Shown: positions 37,277 through 45,740 of the stretch, piece after piece
Layout of the letters: each line of letters starts with the position of its first letter
Position numbering within the stretch: position 1 is the first letter of the stretch
DNA from: Leifsonia sp. CL147
GTDB taxonomy: Bacteria > Actinomycetota > Actinomycetes > Actinomycetales > Microbacteriaceae
Length of the DNA: 64,000 bases
Direction: 5' to 3'
NCBI RefSeq assembly: GCF_900114565.1
Contig: NZ_FOTM01000001.1
Coordinates: forward strand, 186,678-250,677
Program-made: the position numbers and the translations under genes
Notes under the pieces: generated by a model
What the model was told of the DNA's origin: nothing
The model's database searches: none
The model's input: the letters and a program-made list of their open reading frames with translations, nothing else

Positions 37277-39043
37277 CTAGACCTCGGTGTGCCCGAGCCG
37301 GAGCTCGGGGACGAAGGCGGCGATGGGTTCCGCAGCCGACTCCAGCTCCAGCACGATGAGCTCGTTCCGTCCGGCTCGGACCACACCGCGCGGGACGTAC
37401 AGCGTCTGCTGCGGTCCCCGAGTCCAGTACCGGCCCAGGTTGAAGCCGTTGATCCAGGCGACGCCCTTGCCCCAGCCGGTCGTGTCGAGGAACAGCGCTC
37501 CCGCCTCCTCCAGGTCGAACACGGCGCGGGCGAAGACCGGCCCGGCGAGTCGCTCGGGCGCAGCATCCCCCGCCGCCGCGTCGAGGGCCGCGCGCACCGG
37601 ATCGATGGATGACAGCTGCAGCGGGAGCACGCTCCAGCGCCGCAGCTCCTCGCCGTTGAGCTGCACAGGTCCGACCAGGCCCTTCGGCTCGCCGATCCGG
37701 ATGCCGTAGTCGACGCGGCCCTGGTCCTCGACCAGCACGGTCAGGGTGCCGCGGCTGGGGGAGAGCGCGATGGCGGAGTCGTGGTGGTCGCGGGCGAGCA
37801 CGCCCAGGCGGCTGGAGCCGACCGACACGTAGGCGCGGTCCCGGACTTCGCCGAACTCGAGCACGGCGGGCTCCGTCGTGTCGATCTCGGTCCGGTAGAG
37901 GCCGAAGCCCGTGTAGTGGCCCAGCTGGTCGAACGTGGGCAGCGTGTCCGTGTGCACCCAGTCGCCGAGCCGGTCGGCCACCGCCCACAGCGGGACCGCG
38001 ACGTCGAACGGCACCGTGAACGACGGTGCCGCTGCCGCGACGACGGGCTCGAGCTCGGGGACCGGTGCGTGCTTCGCGATGACGTCGCGGAACGCCCAGT
38101 ACTTCTCGGTCGGTTCGCCCGCCTCGTCCAGTGGCGCGTCGTAGTCGTAGCTGGTGACGATCGGCTGGTAGACGCCCTTGTCGTTGGCGCCGTTCGTGAA
38201 GCCGAAGTTGGTGCCGCCGTGGAACATGTAGACGTTGACGGAGGCGCCCAGCGCGAGCAGCTCATCCAGTTCGGCGGCGGATTCCGCCACCGGCGTCGTG
38301 TGGTGGTGGCCGCCCCAGCTGTCGAACCAGCCGTCCCAGAACTCGGAGCACATGAGAGGACCGGTCGGCTGGTGGCGCCGCAGCGTGGCCAGACGCTCGC
38401 GCGAGCGGGAGCCGAAGGAGGCGGTCTTCAGCACACCGGGCAGCGAGCCGTTCTCCAGCATCCGGTCCTCCGGCTGGTCAACGGTCATCAGCGGAACCGT
38501 GATGCCTGCGTCGCGGATCGCGTCCGCCAGCTGCTGCAGGTACTCCGTGTCGTCGCCGTACGCTCCGTACTCGTTCTCCACCTGGACGAGCACCACGGGG
38601 CCGCCCTCGGTGATCTGCAGCGGCCGGACGATGTCGAGCACGTTCTGCAGGTAGCGCTTCAGGGCCGCCACGAACTTCGGCTCGGAGCGGCGGATGCCGA
38701 CCTCGGGATCCGTGAACAGCCACGCGGGCAGTCCGCCGTTGTCCCACTCGGCGCAGATGTAGGGTCCGGGGCGGACGATCGCGTGCATCCCCTCGTCGGC
38801 GATCGCGCGCAGGAAGCGGTCCAGGTCGAGCGGGCCGTCGGCACGCCACTCGCCCTCCTGCGCTTCGTGCGCGTTCCACGGGACGTAGGTCTCGATCGTG
38901 TTGAGCCCCATCAGGCGAGCCTTGTGGATGCGGTCGGCCCAGTCATCCGGATGCACCCGGAAGTAGTGGAGGGCACCCGAGAGGATGCGGTGGGGTTCTC
39001 CATCGAGGAGGAAGTCGTCTCCCGCGATCTCGAAGGTGTTCAT
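37277..39043 (-). CDS. GH35 beta-galactosidase
   Basis: A 588-residue protein (MNTFEIAGDDFLLDGEPHRI). GH35 motifs are clear: acid/base E158 in VQVENEYGAYG and nucleophile E234 in LMCSEFWDGWF, plus NTIETYVPWNAHE and RPGPYICAEWDNGGLP. C-terminal jelly-roll domains end in WGKGVAWINGFNLGRYWTRG. There is no signal peptide, so it is cytosolic and acts on imported beta-galactosides, perhaps from plant galactan. It is last in the LacI-controlled importer operon, 66 bases after the binding-protein gene. Confidence 0.95.
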   Translation of the reverse strand: MNTFEIAGDDFLLDGEPHRILSGALHYFRVHPDDWADRIHKARLMGLNTIETYVPWNAHEAQEGEWRADGPLDLDRFLRAIADEGMHAIVRPGPYICAEWDNGGLPAWLFTDPEVGIRRSEPKFVAALKRYLQNVLDIVRPLQITEGGPVVLVQVENEYGAYGDDTEYLQQLADAIRDAGITVPLMTVDQPEDRMLENGSLPGVLKTASFGSRSRERLATLRRHQPTGPLMCSEFWDGWFDSWGGHHHTTPVAESAAELDELLALGASVNVYMFHGGTNFGFTNGANDKGVYQPIVTSYDYDAPLDEAGEPTEKYWAFRDVIAKHAPVPELEPVVAAAAPSFTVPFDVAVPLWAVADRLGDWVHTDTLPTFDQLGHYTGFGLYRTEIDTTEPAVLEFGEVRDRAYVSVGSSRLGVLARDHHDSAIALSPSRGTLTVLVEDQGRVDYGIRIGEPKGLVGPVQLNGEELRRWSVLPLQLSSIDPVRAALDAAAGDAAPERLAGPVFARAVFDLEEAGALFLDTTGWGKGVAWINGFNLGRYWTRGPQQTLYVPRGVVRAGRNELIVLELESAAEPIAAFVPELRLGHTEV

Positions 39044-39109
39044 GGTTCTCCTGAGGGGTGGGAAAGCCGTGGCCGGCCGCGACGCGCGCGGCCGGCCACG
39101 TGCCGATTA

Positions 39110-40456
39110 CTACTTGCCGGTGACCGTGAAGCCCTGCTGGTTTCCGTAGGTCACGAGCGCCTTCTGCCAGGCCTGGAGGCCCGGGTTGAGGCTGCTGTTG
39201 GAGCTGTACGACTGCCCGACCGTGTCGCCGTAGATGCTGTTCGCGTAGACCTGGAACGGCAGGTAGTGCCATCCGGTGGAGACGTTCTTGGCGCCATCCA
39301 CGAGCACCTCGTTGATCTTCTGGCCGCCGAAGTACGACGGGGCGGTGGCCAGGAAGTCGGACGAGTTCAGGTCCTTGGTGGTGGACGGGAATCCGCCCGA
39401 CGCCAGGAAGACCTTGATGCTGGCCGGGTCGTTGTTCAGCCACTTGAGGAAGCCGGCCGCGAGAGCCTGGTTCTTGCTCTGCTTCAGCACCACCTGGGCG
39501 CCGCCGCCGTTCTCGGCGTTGGTGGGCGTCCCGTCGTAGGTCGGGATGGGCGCGACGCGCCACTGTCCGGCGCCGTCCTTCACCGACGACTCGAGCACGC
39601 CGGGCATCCAGGCGCCGGTGACCAGGGTCGCGATGGAGCCGTTGCCGAGCGCCTTGAACCAGTCGTCGCTCCAGCCGGGGACGGTGGAGAGCAGCTTGCC
39701 CTGCACCAGCTTGTCCCAGGTCGCCGTCCACTTCTTGGTGCCGTCGTCCTGCAGGTTGATCGACACCTTGGTGCCGTCCGCGGAGAACGGCCGGCCGCCC
39801 GCCTGCCAGATCATCGACGTCGTGAAGCCGGAGTCGCCGGAGTCGCTGGTGATGTAGGCGTTCGGGTCGGCGGCGTGCAGCTTCTGCGCGTCGGCGACGT
39901 ACTCGTCCCAGGTCTTCGGGACGGTCAGGCCGTACTTGTCGAAGACGGTCTTGTTGTAGAACATCGCCATGGGCCCGGAGTCCTGGGGGAGGCCGACCAG
40001 CTTGCCGCCGACGTTGACCGAGCCCCACGGGCCGGGCGTGTAGTCGCTCTTCAGCTTGTCGAAGCCGTACTTCGTCAGGTCGACGAGCGAGTCGGAGAGG
40101 GCGAACTGCGGGATGGCGTAGTACTCGACCTGCGCGACATCCGGGGCGCCGGAGCCGGCCTTGATCGCGTTCTGCAGCTTCGTGTACTCGGTGGTGTTGG
40201 TGCCGACGTTCGCCAGCTTGACCTTCACCTTCGGGTACTGCTTCTCGAACGCGGCGACCTGGGCCTGCGCGGACGGGGTCCACGACCAGTACGTGATGGT
40301 CCCGCCCTGCTTGAGGGCTGCGTCGACGTCGGAGGCGCCTCCGCCGCCCGACGAGGTGCCGCCCGAGCAGGCGGCGAGCGAGACGCCGACGACGGCGCTG
40401 ACCACCGCGGCCGTGACGATCCGGCGGAGGGGCCGGGACGCAAGTATGCGCTTCAT
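39110..40456 (-). CDS. extracellular sugar-binding lipoprotein of second ABC importer
   Basis: ATG 40456 (MKRILASRPLRRIVTAAVV) has AAAGGAAG upstream and is preferred over 40471; 448 residues. The lipobox is SLAAC, with lipidated C30, followed by a Gly/Ser-rich tether. A family 1 solute-binding protein (GGTITYWSWTPSAQAQVAAF; GLPQDSGPMAMFYNKTVFDK; WQAGGRPFSADG). The adjacent GH35 gene makes a galactoside oligosaccharide the likely ligand. Confidence 0.92.
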   Translation of the reverse strand: MKRILASRPLRRIVTAAVVSAVVGVSLAACSGGTSSGGGGASDVDAALKQGGTITYWSWTPSAQAQVAAFEKQYPKVKVKLANVGTNTTEYTKLQNAIKAGSGAPDVAQVEYYAIPQFALSDSLVDLTKYGFDKLKSDYTPGPWGSVNVGGKLVGLPQDSGPMAMFYNKTVFDKYGLTVPKTWDEYVADAQKLHAADPNAYITSDSGDSGFTTSMIWQAGGRPFSADGTKVSINLQDDGTKKWTATWDKLVQGKLLSTVPGWSDDWFKALGNGSIATLVTGAWMPGVLESSVKDGAGQWRVAPIPTYDGTPTNAENGGGAQVVLKQSKNQALAAGFLKWLNNDPASIKVFLASGGFPSTTKDLNSSDFLATAPSYFGGQKINEVLVDGAKNVSTGWHYLPFQVYANSIYGDTVGQSYSSNSSLNPGLQAWQKALVTYGNQQGFTVTGK

Positions 40457-40495
40457 GGAGCTTCCTTTCACTTCTTTGTGGAGTGTGATTGCGGG

Positions 40496-41446
40496 TTACT
40501 GCTTGACGCTTCCGGCGGCCAGACCCGACTGCCAGTAGCGCTGGAGCACCAGGAACGCGGCCACGATCGGGATGATCGTGATGAGCGATCCGGTGATCAC
40601 GAGGTTGAAGATCGGCTGAGCGCCGACCCCGGTCGCCTGCGCGCTCCATTGGCTGAGGCCGACCGTGAGGGGGTACAGGGTCGGATCGCTCAGCATGATG
40701 AGCGGCAGGAAGTAGTTGTTCCAGGTGGCGACGATCGCGAACAGGGCGACGGTGACGATGCCGGGCGCGAGCAGGCGCAGCGAGATGGTGAAGAACGTGC
40801 GGAACTCGCCGGATCCGTCCATCCGTGCCGCCTCCAGAAGCTCGGTCGGCACCGCCTCGATCGTGTAGGTCCAGATCAGGTAGAACCCGAACGGGCTGAT
40901 GAGCGAAGGCAGGATGACGGCCCAGGGCGTATTCGTGAGCCCGACCTGGCTGAAGAGGAGGAAGGTCGGGACGGCCAGGGCCGTTCCCGGGACGGCGATG
41001 GCCCCGAGCACCACCGCGAACACGGCGCGCTTCCCGGGGAAGTCGAACTTCGCCATCCCGTATCCGGCCACGGTGGCGAGGAGGGTCGCCCCGCCGGCGC
41101 CGACGACCACGTAGAGGAGGGTGTTGCCGAGCCACTGGACGAAGATGCCGTCACGGTAGGTGAAGGTGTCGGCGATGTTCTGGAAGAGGTTGAAGTCCTT
41201 GCCGAACCACAGTCCGAACGTCGAGTAGAGGTCCGGCTGGCTCTTCGTGGCGTTCACGATCAGCCAGATCAGCGGGATGAGCGAGTAGAGCACCAGGACG
41301 ACCATCACGATCGTCAGGAGCGGCGACTTCCGGATCCGGCGTCCACCGGCGGCGTCGCCCCGGTTGCGGGCGGCCGCCCGCGAGGGGGCCTTGCGTGCGG
41401 GAGCCTTGCCGGCCTGGCGGCTCGTGGTGTCGGTCAGGGCGGCCAT
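40496..41446 (-). CDS. sugar ABC transporter permease (MalG type), second importer
   Basis: A 316-residue CUT1 permease. After an Ala/Arg/Lys-rich cytosolic N-terminus of about 40 residues come six helices; the EAA motif is ELLEAARMDGSGEFRTFFTISLRLLAP. It overlaps the partner permease by one base. Confidence 0.92.
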   Translation of the reverse strand: MAALTDTTSRQAGKAPARKAPSRAAARNRGDAAGGRRIRKSPLLTIVMVVLVLYSLIPLIWLIVNATKSQPDLYSTFGLWFGKDFNLFQNIADTFTYRDGIFVQWLGNTLLYVVVGAGGATLLATVAGYGMAKFDFPGKRAVFAVVLGAIAVPGTALAVPTFLLFSQVGLTNTPWAVILPSLISPFGFYLIWTYTIEAVPTELLEAARMDGSGEFRTFFTISLRLLAPGIVTVALFAIVATWNNYFLPLIMLSDPTLYPLTVGLSQWSAQATGVGAQPIFNLVITGSLITIIPIVAAFLVLQRYWQSGLAAGSVKQ

Positions 41447-42345
41447 CAGCGGAGCTCCTTCCTCGAGCCGCGCAGTTGCACGACGTACGCGATGACGGCC
41501 GTGACCACGCCCATGACGATCGCGACCGTCGCGGCGTAGTTGAACTGCTGTCCGGCGAACGAGAGGTTGTAGGCGTACATGTTCGGGGTGAAGTAGCTCG
41601 TGATCGCGTTCGGCGCCAGCTGCTTCAGGAGGTTCGGCTCATTGAAGAGCTGGAAGCTGCCGATGATCGAGAAGATCGTGGCGATCACCAGGGCGCCGCG
41701 GATGGCCGGGAGCTTGATGCTGAACACCGTGCGGAACGCGCCGGCTCCGTCGATCTCGGCCGCTTCGTACAGCTCGCCCGGGATGACGCGGAGCGACGCG
41801 TAGAAGATGAGCATGTTGTAGCCCATGAACTCCCAGGTGACGACGTTGCCGATGGAGCCGAGGACCCACTGGTTGGTCAGCGGGGCGAGCGCGGTGCCGA
41901 GCAGGTGGTTCACGCTCGCCGTCAGGCCGAACTGGTCGCCGTAGATGAAGCCCCAGATCAGGGCGGCGACCACTCCCGGCACGGCGTAGGGGAGGAAGAG
42001 CGCGATGCGGAAGAAGACCGCTCCGTGCAGCCGGGCGCTGTCGAGGGCGAGCGCGGCGACCAGCGAGAGGACCAGCATGATCGGCACCTGGACCACGAGG
42101 AACAGGGAGACGCGTCCGAGCGACTCCCAGAACTTCGCGTCCTGGAGCAGGGCGACGTAGTTCCCGAGGCCGACGAACTCGTTGCCGCCGATGAGCTGCT
42201 GCCGGAACACGCTCAGGTAGAGCGCGTACACCACGGGTGCGATGATCATCGCCGCGAAGACGATCATGAAGGGGGCGACGAAGGCCCAGCCGCGCCAGTC
42301 GCGGCGGACCCGGCGCGCCGGCCGGGAGATGGACGTCGTTGTCAT
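41446..42345 (-). CDS. sugar ABC transporter permease (MalF type), second importer
   Basis: A 299-residue CUT1 permease (MTTTSISRPARRVRRDWRGW) with six helices and the EAA motif ELYEAAEIDGAGAFRTVFSIKLPAIRG. It is the first gene of the operon permease-permease-binding protein-GH35. No ATPase gene is present. The promoter region upstream holds two LacI-type operators. Confidence 0.92.
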   Translation of the reverse strand: MTTTSISRPARRVRRDWRGWAFVAPFMIVFAAMIIAPVVYALYLSVFRQQLIGGNEFVGLGNYVALLQDAKFWESLGRVSLFLVVQVPIMLVLSLVAALALDSARLHGAVFFRIALFLPYAVPGVVAALIWGFIYGDQFGLTASVNHLLGTALAPLTNQWVLGSIGNVVTWEFMGYNMLIFYASLRVIPGELYEAAEIDGAGAFRTVFSIKLPAIRGALVIATIFSIIGSFQLFNEPNLLKQLAPNAITSYFTPNMYAYNLSFAGQQFNYAATVAIVMGVVTAVIAYVVQLRGSRKELR

Positions 42346-42373
42346 GCTCTTTCCTGAGGTGTGTCGGGTTTGA

Positions 42374-42423
42374 TGTTTACGTCAACATCGTGCGCGCTAC
42401 TCTAGCATGTTGACGTCAACATG
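42374..42423. promoter_or_regulatory. two LacI-family operators in the divergent promoter region
   Basis: TGTTTACGTCAACA (42374-42387) and the perfect 18-base palindrome CATGTTGACGTCAACATG (42406-42423) share the central ACGT typical of LacI/GalR operators. Their centres are about 34 bases apart. A possible promoter for the lacI-type gene, TTTACG-16-TACTCT, is embedded between and over them (42377-42403), so repressor binding would block it and the divergent permease promoter. Confidence 0.8.
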
Positions 42424-42459
42424 ACGCAAGGTCGTGTTGCAAGGGGAATAGTGGGGACC

Positions 42460-43512
42460 ATGGCAGAGTCGATCGCCGAAATACCGCCCGCCCGTTCGGC
42501 AGGGCGCAAGCGCGGGCCGTCGCTGGGCGACGTCGCCCAGCACGCCGGCGTCTCAACCCAGACGGTATCGCGTGTCGCCAACGGACTCGCCAACGTGGAG
42601 GACTCCACGCGGCAGCGCGTCCTGACCTCGATGCAGCTGCTCGGCTACCGGCCCAACCGCGCGGCGCGCGCACTGCGCTCCGGGCAGTTCCGCAACATCG
42701 GCGTCGTCATGTTCACCCTCTCCTCCTACGGGAACATGCGCACGCTGGATGCGATCGCCGTCTCGGCCGCGACCGCCGGCTACTCGATCACGGTCATCCC
42801 CGTCGAGCGCCCCACCCAGCAGGATGTGAGCGTCGCCCTCGGCCGCCTCCTGGAGCAGGCCGTCGACGGCATCATCGTCGTCATCGAGGCGCACATCGTC
42901 GACCGGGCCGACGTGGAACTGCCGCCCGGACTCTCCGTGGTCGTGATCGACTCCACCGAGCGGCCCGACTACCCGCAGGTCGACACGGACCAGGCCGAAG
43001 GCGCGCGCCAGGCCACCCGGCACCTCCTGGACCTCGGCCACACCACCGTCTGGCACATCTCCGGCCCCGAGGACTCGTACTCCGCCGGCCGCCGCGAGGA
43101 GTCCTGGCGCCGGACGCTGGAGGAGGCCGGCGCTCCGGTGCCCGAGGTGTTCCGCGGGGACTGGTCGACCGCCGCCGGCTACCGGCACGGCCAGGAGATC
43201 GCCTCCCGGCCCGAGATCACCGCCGTCTTCGCCGCGAACGACCAGATGGCGCTGGGCGTTCTGCGCGCACTGCACGAGGCGGGTCGCCGGGTGCCGGAGG
43301 AGGTGAGCGTCGTGGGCTTCGACGACATGGCCGAGTCGGACTCCTTCTGGCCGCCGCTCACGACCATCCATCAGGAGTTCGAGGCGATCGGCCGCCGGGC
43401 GCTGGAGCTGCTGGTCGCCGAGATCGAGGAGCGCCCGGAGCCCGTGCGCTCCTCCGTGCTGCACACCCGGCTCGTGGTCCGGTCGAGCACCGCTGCGCCT
43501 CCGTCCCGCTGA
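42460..43512 (+). CDS. LacI-family transcriptional repressor
   Basis: The start is ATG 42460 (MAESIAEIPPARSAGRKRGP), with AAGGGGAA upstream. ATG 42421 is rejected because it lies inside an operator and the predicted transcription start. 350 residues: HTH SLGDVAQHAGVSTQTVSRVANG, hinge LGYRPNRAARALRS, and a periplasmic-binding-type effector domain (FRNIGVVMFTLSSYGN; TAVFAANDQMALGVLRAL; VSVVGFDDMAESDSFWPPLTT). It probably represses the galactoside importer and itself through the two operators. Confidence 0.92.
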   Translation: MAESIAEIPPARSAGRKRGPSLGDVAQHAGVSTQTVSRVANGLANVEDSTRQRVLTSMQLLGYRPNRAARALRSGQFRNIGVVMFTLSSYGNMRTLDAIAVSAATAGYSITVIPVERPTQQDVSVALGRLLEQAVDGIIVVIEAHIVDRADVELPPGLSVVVIDSTERPDYPQVDTDQAEGARQATRHLLDLGHTTVWHISGPEDSYSAGRREESWRRTLEEAGAPVPEVFRGDWSTAAGYRHGQEIASRPEITAVFAANDQMALGVLRALHEAGRRVPEEVSVVGFDDMAESDSFWPPLTTIHQEFEAIGRRALELLVAEIEERPEPVRSSVLHTRLVVRSSTAAPPSR

Positions 43513-43594
43513 GTCGGGGTGCGGCGGCGGCTGGGCGCTGGCGGCGCCTGAGCGCTGGCGGCGGCGCTATGGGGCAGCGGGGAGGCGAAACGAA

Positions 43595-43635
43595 AAGCCC
43601 CACATCGCCGGCGATACGCCGGTTCAGCGGGGCTT
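43595..43635 (-). terminator. terminator downstream of tRNA-Arg
   Basis: On the minus strand, AAGCCCC (43635-43629) pairs with GGGGCTT (43601-43595), with an inner CCGGCG/CGCCGG stem. TTCGTTTCG follows the stem, so this is a near-canonical intrinsic terminator 21 bases after the tRNA 3' end. Confidence 0.75.
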
Positions 43636-43655
43636 CTCCACTGTCTCAACCAGTG

Positions 43656-43728
43656 TGCGCCACGAGGGATTCGAACCCCCAACCTTCTGATCCGTAGTCA
43701 GATGCTCTATCCGTTGAGCTAGTGGCGC
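43656..43728 (-). tRNA. tRNA-Arg (anticodon ACG)
   Basis: The 73-base cloverleaf reads GCGCCAC (acceptor) ... TCTGA CTACGGA TCAGA (anticodon arm, ACG) ... TTCGAAT (T loop) ... GTGGCGC plus discriminator A. CCA is not encoded. The first anticodon A is expected to be deaminated to inosine to read CGU, CGC and CGA. A terminator follows at 43595-43635, and a tandem hairpin array lies upstream of the gene (43805-44341). Confidence 0.95.
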
Positions 43729-43804
43729 ATGATCCGCACGGACCGGGTTAGAGCTTACATGACCCCTTCCCGCACCGCCAATCGCCCGCGCATCCCCTCT
43801 CTTC

Positions 43805-44341
43805 CCGAGGTGCTCGTTGTTGCGTGCGACACGCCGGCGAGAGGTGCAACAACGAGCACCTCGGTGAGGGACCCGTTCTCGCACCGCCAATCGCCCCAGC
43901 CCTTGCCCGCCCCCGCCCTTGCCCGCCCTTGTCCGCCCCGCCCTTCCCCGCCCCGCCCTTGCTCGCCCTACCCTTCCCGCGCATCCACCCCTTCTCTTCC
44001 CGAGGTGCTCGTTGTTGCGTGCGACACGCCGGTGAGAGGTGCAACAACGAGCATCTCGGCGAGGGACCCGTTCTCCCACCGCCACTCGCCCTGCCCTGCC
44101 CCGCCCTTCCCGCCCCGCCCTTCCCCGCCCCGCGCATCCACCCCGTCTCTTCCCGAGGTGCTCGTTGTTGCGTGCGACACGCCGGTGAGAGGTGCAACAA
44201 CGAGCATCTCGGCGAAGGACCCGTTCTCGCACCGCCACTCGCCCTGCCCTTCCCCGCCCCGCGCATCCACCCCGTCTCTTCCCGAGGTGCTCGTTGTTGC
44301 GCGCGACACGCCGGCGAGAAGTGCAACAACGAGCACCTCGG
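43805..44341. repeat. four-copy tandem array of hairpin elements H4a-d
   Basis: Four inverted repeats with 19-base arms, CCGAGGTGCTCGTTGTTGC and its complement, lie at 43805-43864, 44000-44059, 44153-44212 and 44282-44341. The arms are perfect in a and d; b and c keep one G-U-type mismatch in the same place. The 22-base loops contain GACACGCC, the complement of the loop octamer of H1 and H3. Spacers are pyrimidine-rich and shrink along the array. With the 10-bp repeat at 44355, this fills most of the 979-base gap between lacI and the DLH gene; no protein gene is supported there. Confidence 0.92.
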
Positions 44342-44354
44342 CGAGAGACGGAGC

Positions 44355-44465
44355 GCGGAGGGACGCGGAGGGACGCGGAGGGAAGCGGAGGGACGCGGAG
44401 GGACGCGGAGGGACGAGGACGGACGCGGAGGGACGCGGACGGACGAGGACGGACGCGGACGGGGA
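44355..44465. repeat. 10-bp tandem repeat (GCGGAGGGAC)
   Basis: About eleven head-to-tail copies of GCGGAGGGAC, with variants GAGGACGGAC and GCGGACGGAC towards the end. It lies directly between hairpin H4d and the 3' end of the DLH-type gene. Confidence 0.9.
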
Positions 44466-44491
44466 CGAACGAGGAGGGGCGCGAGGCGCGC

Positions 44492-45271
44492 TCAGCGGAA
44501 CACTTCGTCGAGGAAGCAGACGAGGGCGCGCCAGCTGCGCGCGTCCGCGACAGGGCGGTAGCGATCGGTCCCGGGGATCGTGAATGCGTGCGGCGCCCCG
44601 GAGTACGTGGTCACCTGCCAGTCGACATGCGGCGCGCCGCGCAGCTCCTCCTGGAAGGCGGCCACCGCAGCATCCGGCACCACCGGGTCGTCGCCTCCCG
44701 TCAGGACCAGCAGGGAGGCGGCGATCTGCGCCGCGTCGGACGGCTCGTGGGCGATCAGGCGGCCGTGGAACGACACGATTGCGCGGGCCGGCGCTCCAGT
44801 GCGCGCGAACTCGAGGGCGGCGGAGCCGCCGAAGCAGTAGCCGATCACCGCCAGCCGGGCCGGATCGACGGCGGGATGCTGTCGCAGCCAGCTGAATCCG
44901 GCCGCCACCCGGGAGCGTAGCAGGGGCAGATCGTCGTAGTACTTTCGTGCCTCGGCTGCAGCCGCATCCCCGGTGGGCCGGACGCCCGCTCCGTAGAGGT
45001 CGGCCGCGAAGGCGACGTACCCGCGGCGCGCCAGCATCTGCGCGCGCATCCTCACGTTGTCCGCGACACCGCTCCAGTCGTGCACGACGAGCACCGCGGG
45101 GCGCCGTTCGTCCGCCTGGATGTCGCGCGCCAGGTATCCCTCGAGCGGCAGGCCTTCGTGGTCGTAGGCGACGGTCTCGGCTTCGATCACCGAGTGCTCC
45201 CCGATCGGCACCTGCTCGAGCAGGGCCTGGAAGGCGGGGGCGAGTGCGGGCGACGGGGTGTCCAACGTCAC
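44492..45271 (-). CDS. dienelactone hydrolase family protein
   Basis: A 259-residue alpha/beta hydrolase (MTLDTPSPALAPAFQALLEQ). The nucleophile is Cys in VIGYCFGGSAALEF (the DLH G-x-C-x-G elbow); the Asp is in LTGGDDPVVPDAAV and the His in YSGAPHAFTIPG. The helix-rich cap suits a DLH fold. Family members open dienelactones in aromatic degradation, but many act on other esters. It is divergent from a GNAT gene. Confidence 0.9.
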   Translation of the reverse strand: MTLDTPSPALAPAFQALLEQVPIGEHSVIEAETVAYDHEGLPLEGYLARDIQADERRPAVLVVHDWSGVADNVRMRAQMLARRGYVAFAADLYGAGVRPTGDAAAAEARKYYDDLPLLRSRVAAGFSWLRQHPAVDPARLAVIGYCFGGSAALEFARTGAPARAIVSFHGRLIAHEPSDAAQIAASLLVLTGGDDPVVPDAAVAAFQEELRGAPHVDWQVTTYSGAPHAFTIPGTDRYRPVADARSWRALVCFLDEVFR

Positions 45272-45440
45272 GGTCGTGCTCCAGGGTCGTCACGTCGCAC
45301 GGTCGGCGGGTGCCGCCGGCGGCCGGGTCTGCTGTGACGTGGTCGCGGGATGCGCGCGGGGACCTGAAGGTGCGGGCCGGGTTCCCACAGCATCACACTA
45401 CCCGGCTTCCCGCGCGAGTCGACGGACGTAGCATGGGCAC

Positions 45441-45734
45441 ATGGGCACGGAGTTCAGCGATCAGAAGGACGCCAGCCGCTACGCGATGCACGTCGACGGT
45501 GAGCTGGTCGGCGTGCTCGACTACCGCATCCTGGGCGATTCGATCTCGCTGACCCGGGCCTTCACGGTGCCGCACCACCGCGGCAAGGGGTATGCGGCCC
45601 AGCTGGTCGGATACGCGGTGGACGACATCGAGAAGAGCGGCGCGCTGCGGATCGTTCCGATGTGCTGGTACGTCGCCGACTGGTTCGAGTCGCACCCGGA
45701 GCGCGCAGCCCTGCTGCAGCGCCGCGCCGGCTGA
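45441..45734 (+). CDS. GNAT-family N-acetyltransferase (COG2388/YjdJ-like)
   Basis: A 97-residue small acetyltransferase-like protein (MGTEFSDQKDASRYAMHVDG). It has LTRAFTVPHHRGKGYAAQLV (acetyl-CoA pyrophosphate loop RGKGYA) and a C-terminal IVPMCWYVADWFESHPE typical of this short group. The substrate is unknown. The stop is 6 bases from the next gene, so the two are probably one unit. Confidence 0.85.
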   Translation: MGTEFSDQKDASRYAMHVDGELVGVLDYRILGDSISLTRAFTVPHHRGKGYAAQLVGYAVDDIEKSGALRIVPMCWYVADWFESHPERAALLQRRAG

Positions 45735-45740
45735 CGGCCG

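Noticed and set aside
34177-37566. 1129-residue minus-strand frame joining the binding protein to upstream sequence
   Set aside because: Only 34177-35487 matches a solute-binding lipoprotein with its own signal peptide; the rest is antisense to the ROK gene and repeat DNA.
37781-41539. 1252-residue plus-strand open frame
   Set aside because: It is antisense to GH35, binding-protein and permease genes; composition is His/Asp/Arg/Gly-rich, typical of antisense frames in high-GC DNA.
42421-42460. ATG 42421 as start of the LacI-type repressor
   Set aside because: It lies inside the palindromic operator and near the predicted transcription start; ATG 42460 has a good ribosome site.
43748-44329. 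Repetitive minus-strand ORFs in the hairpin array
   Set aside because: They are translations of the tandem hairpins (ACRTQQRAPREE repeats) with no start signals; other frames there are equally open.
43805-44341. Possible CRISPR array
   Set aside because: There are repeats and spacers, but repeats are ~60-base hairpins, distances between copies vary from 129 to 195 bases, spacers are low-complexity and similar to each other, and no cas gene is present.
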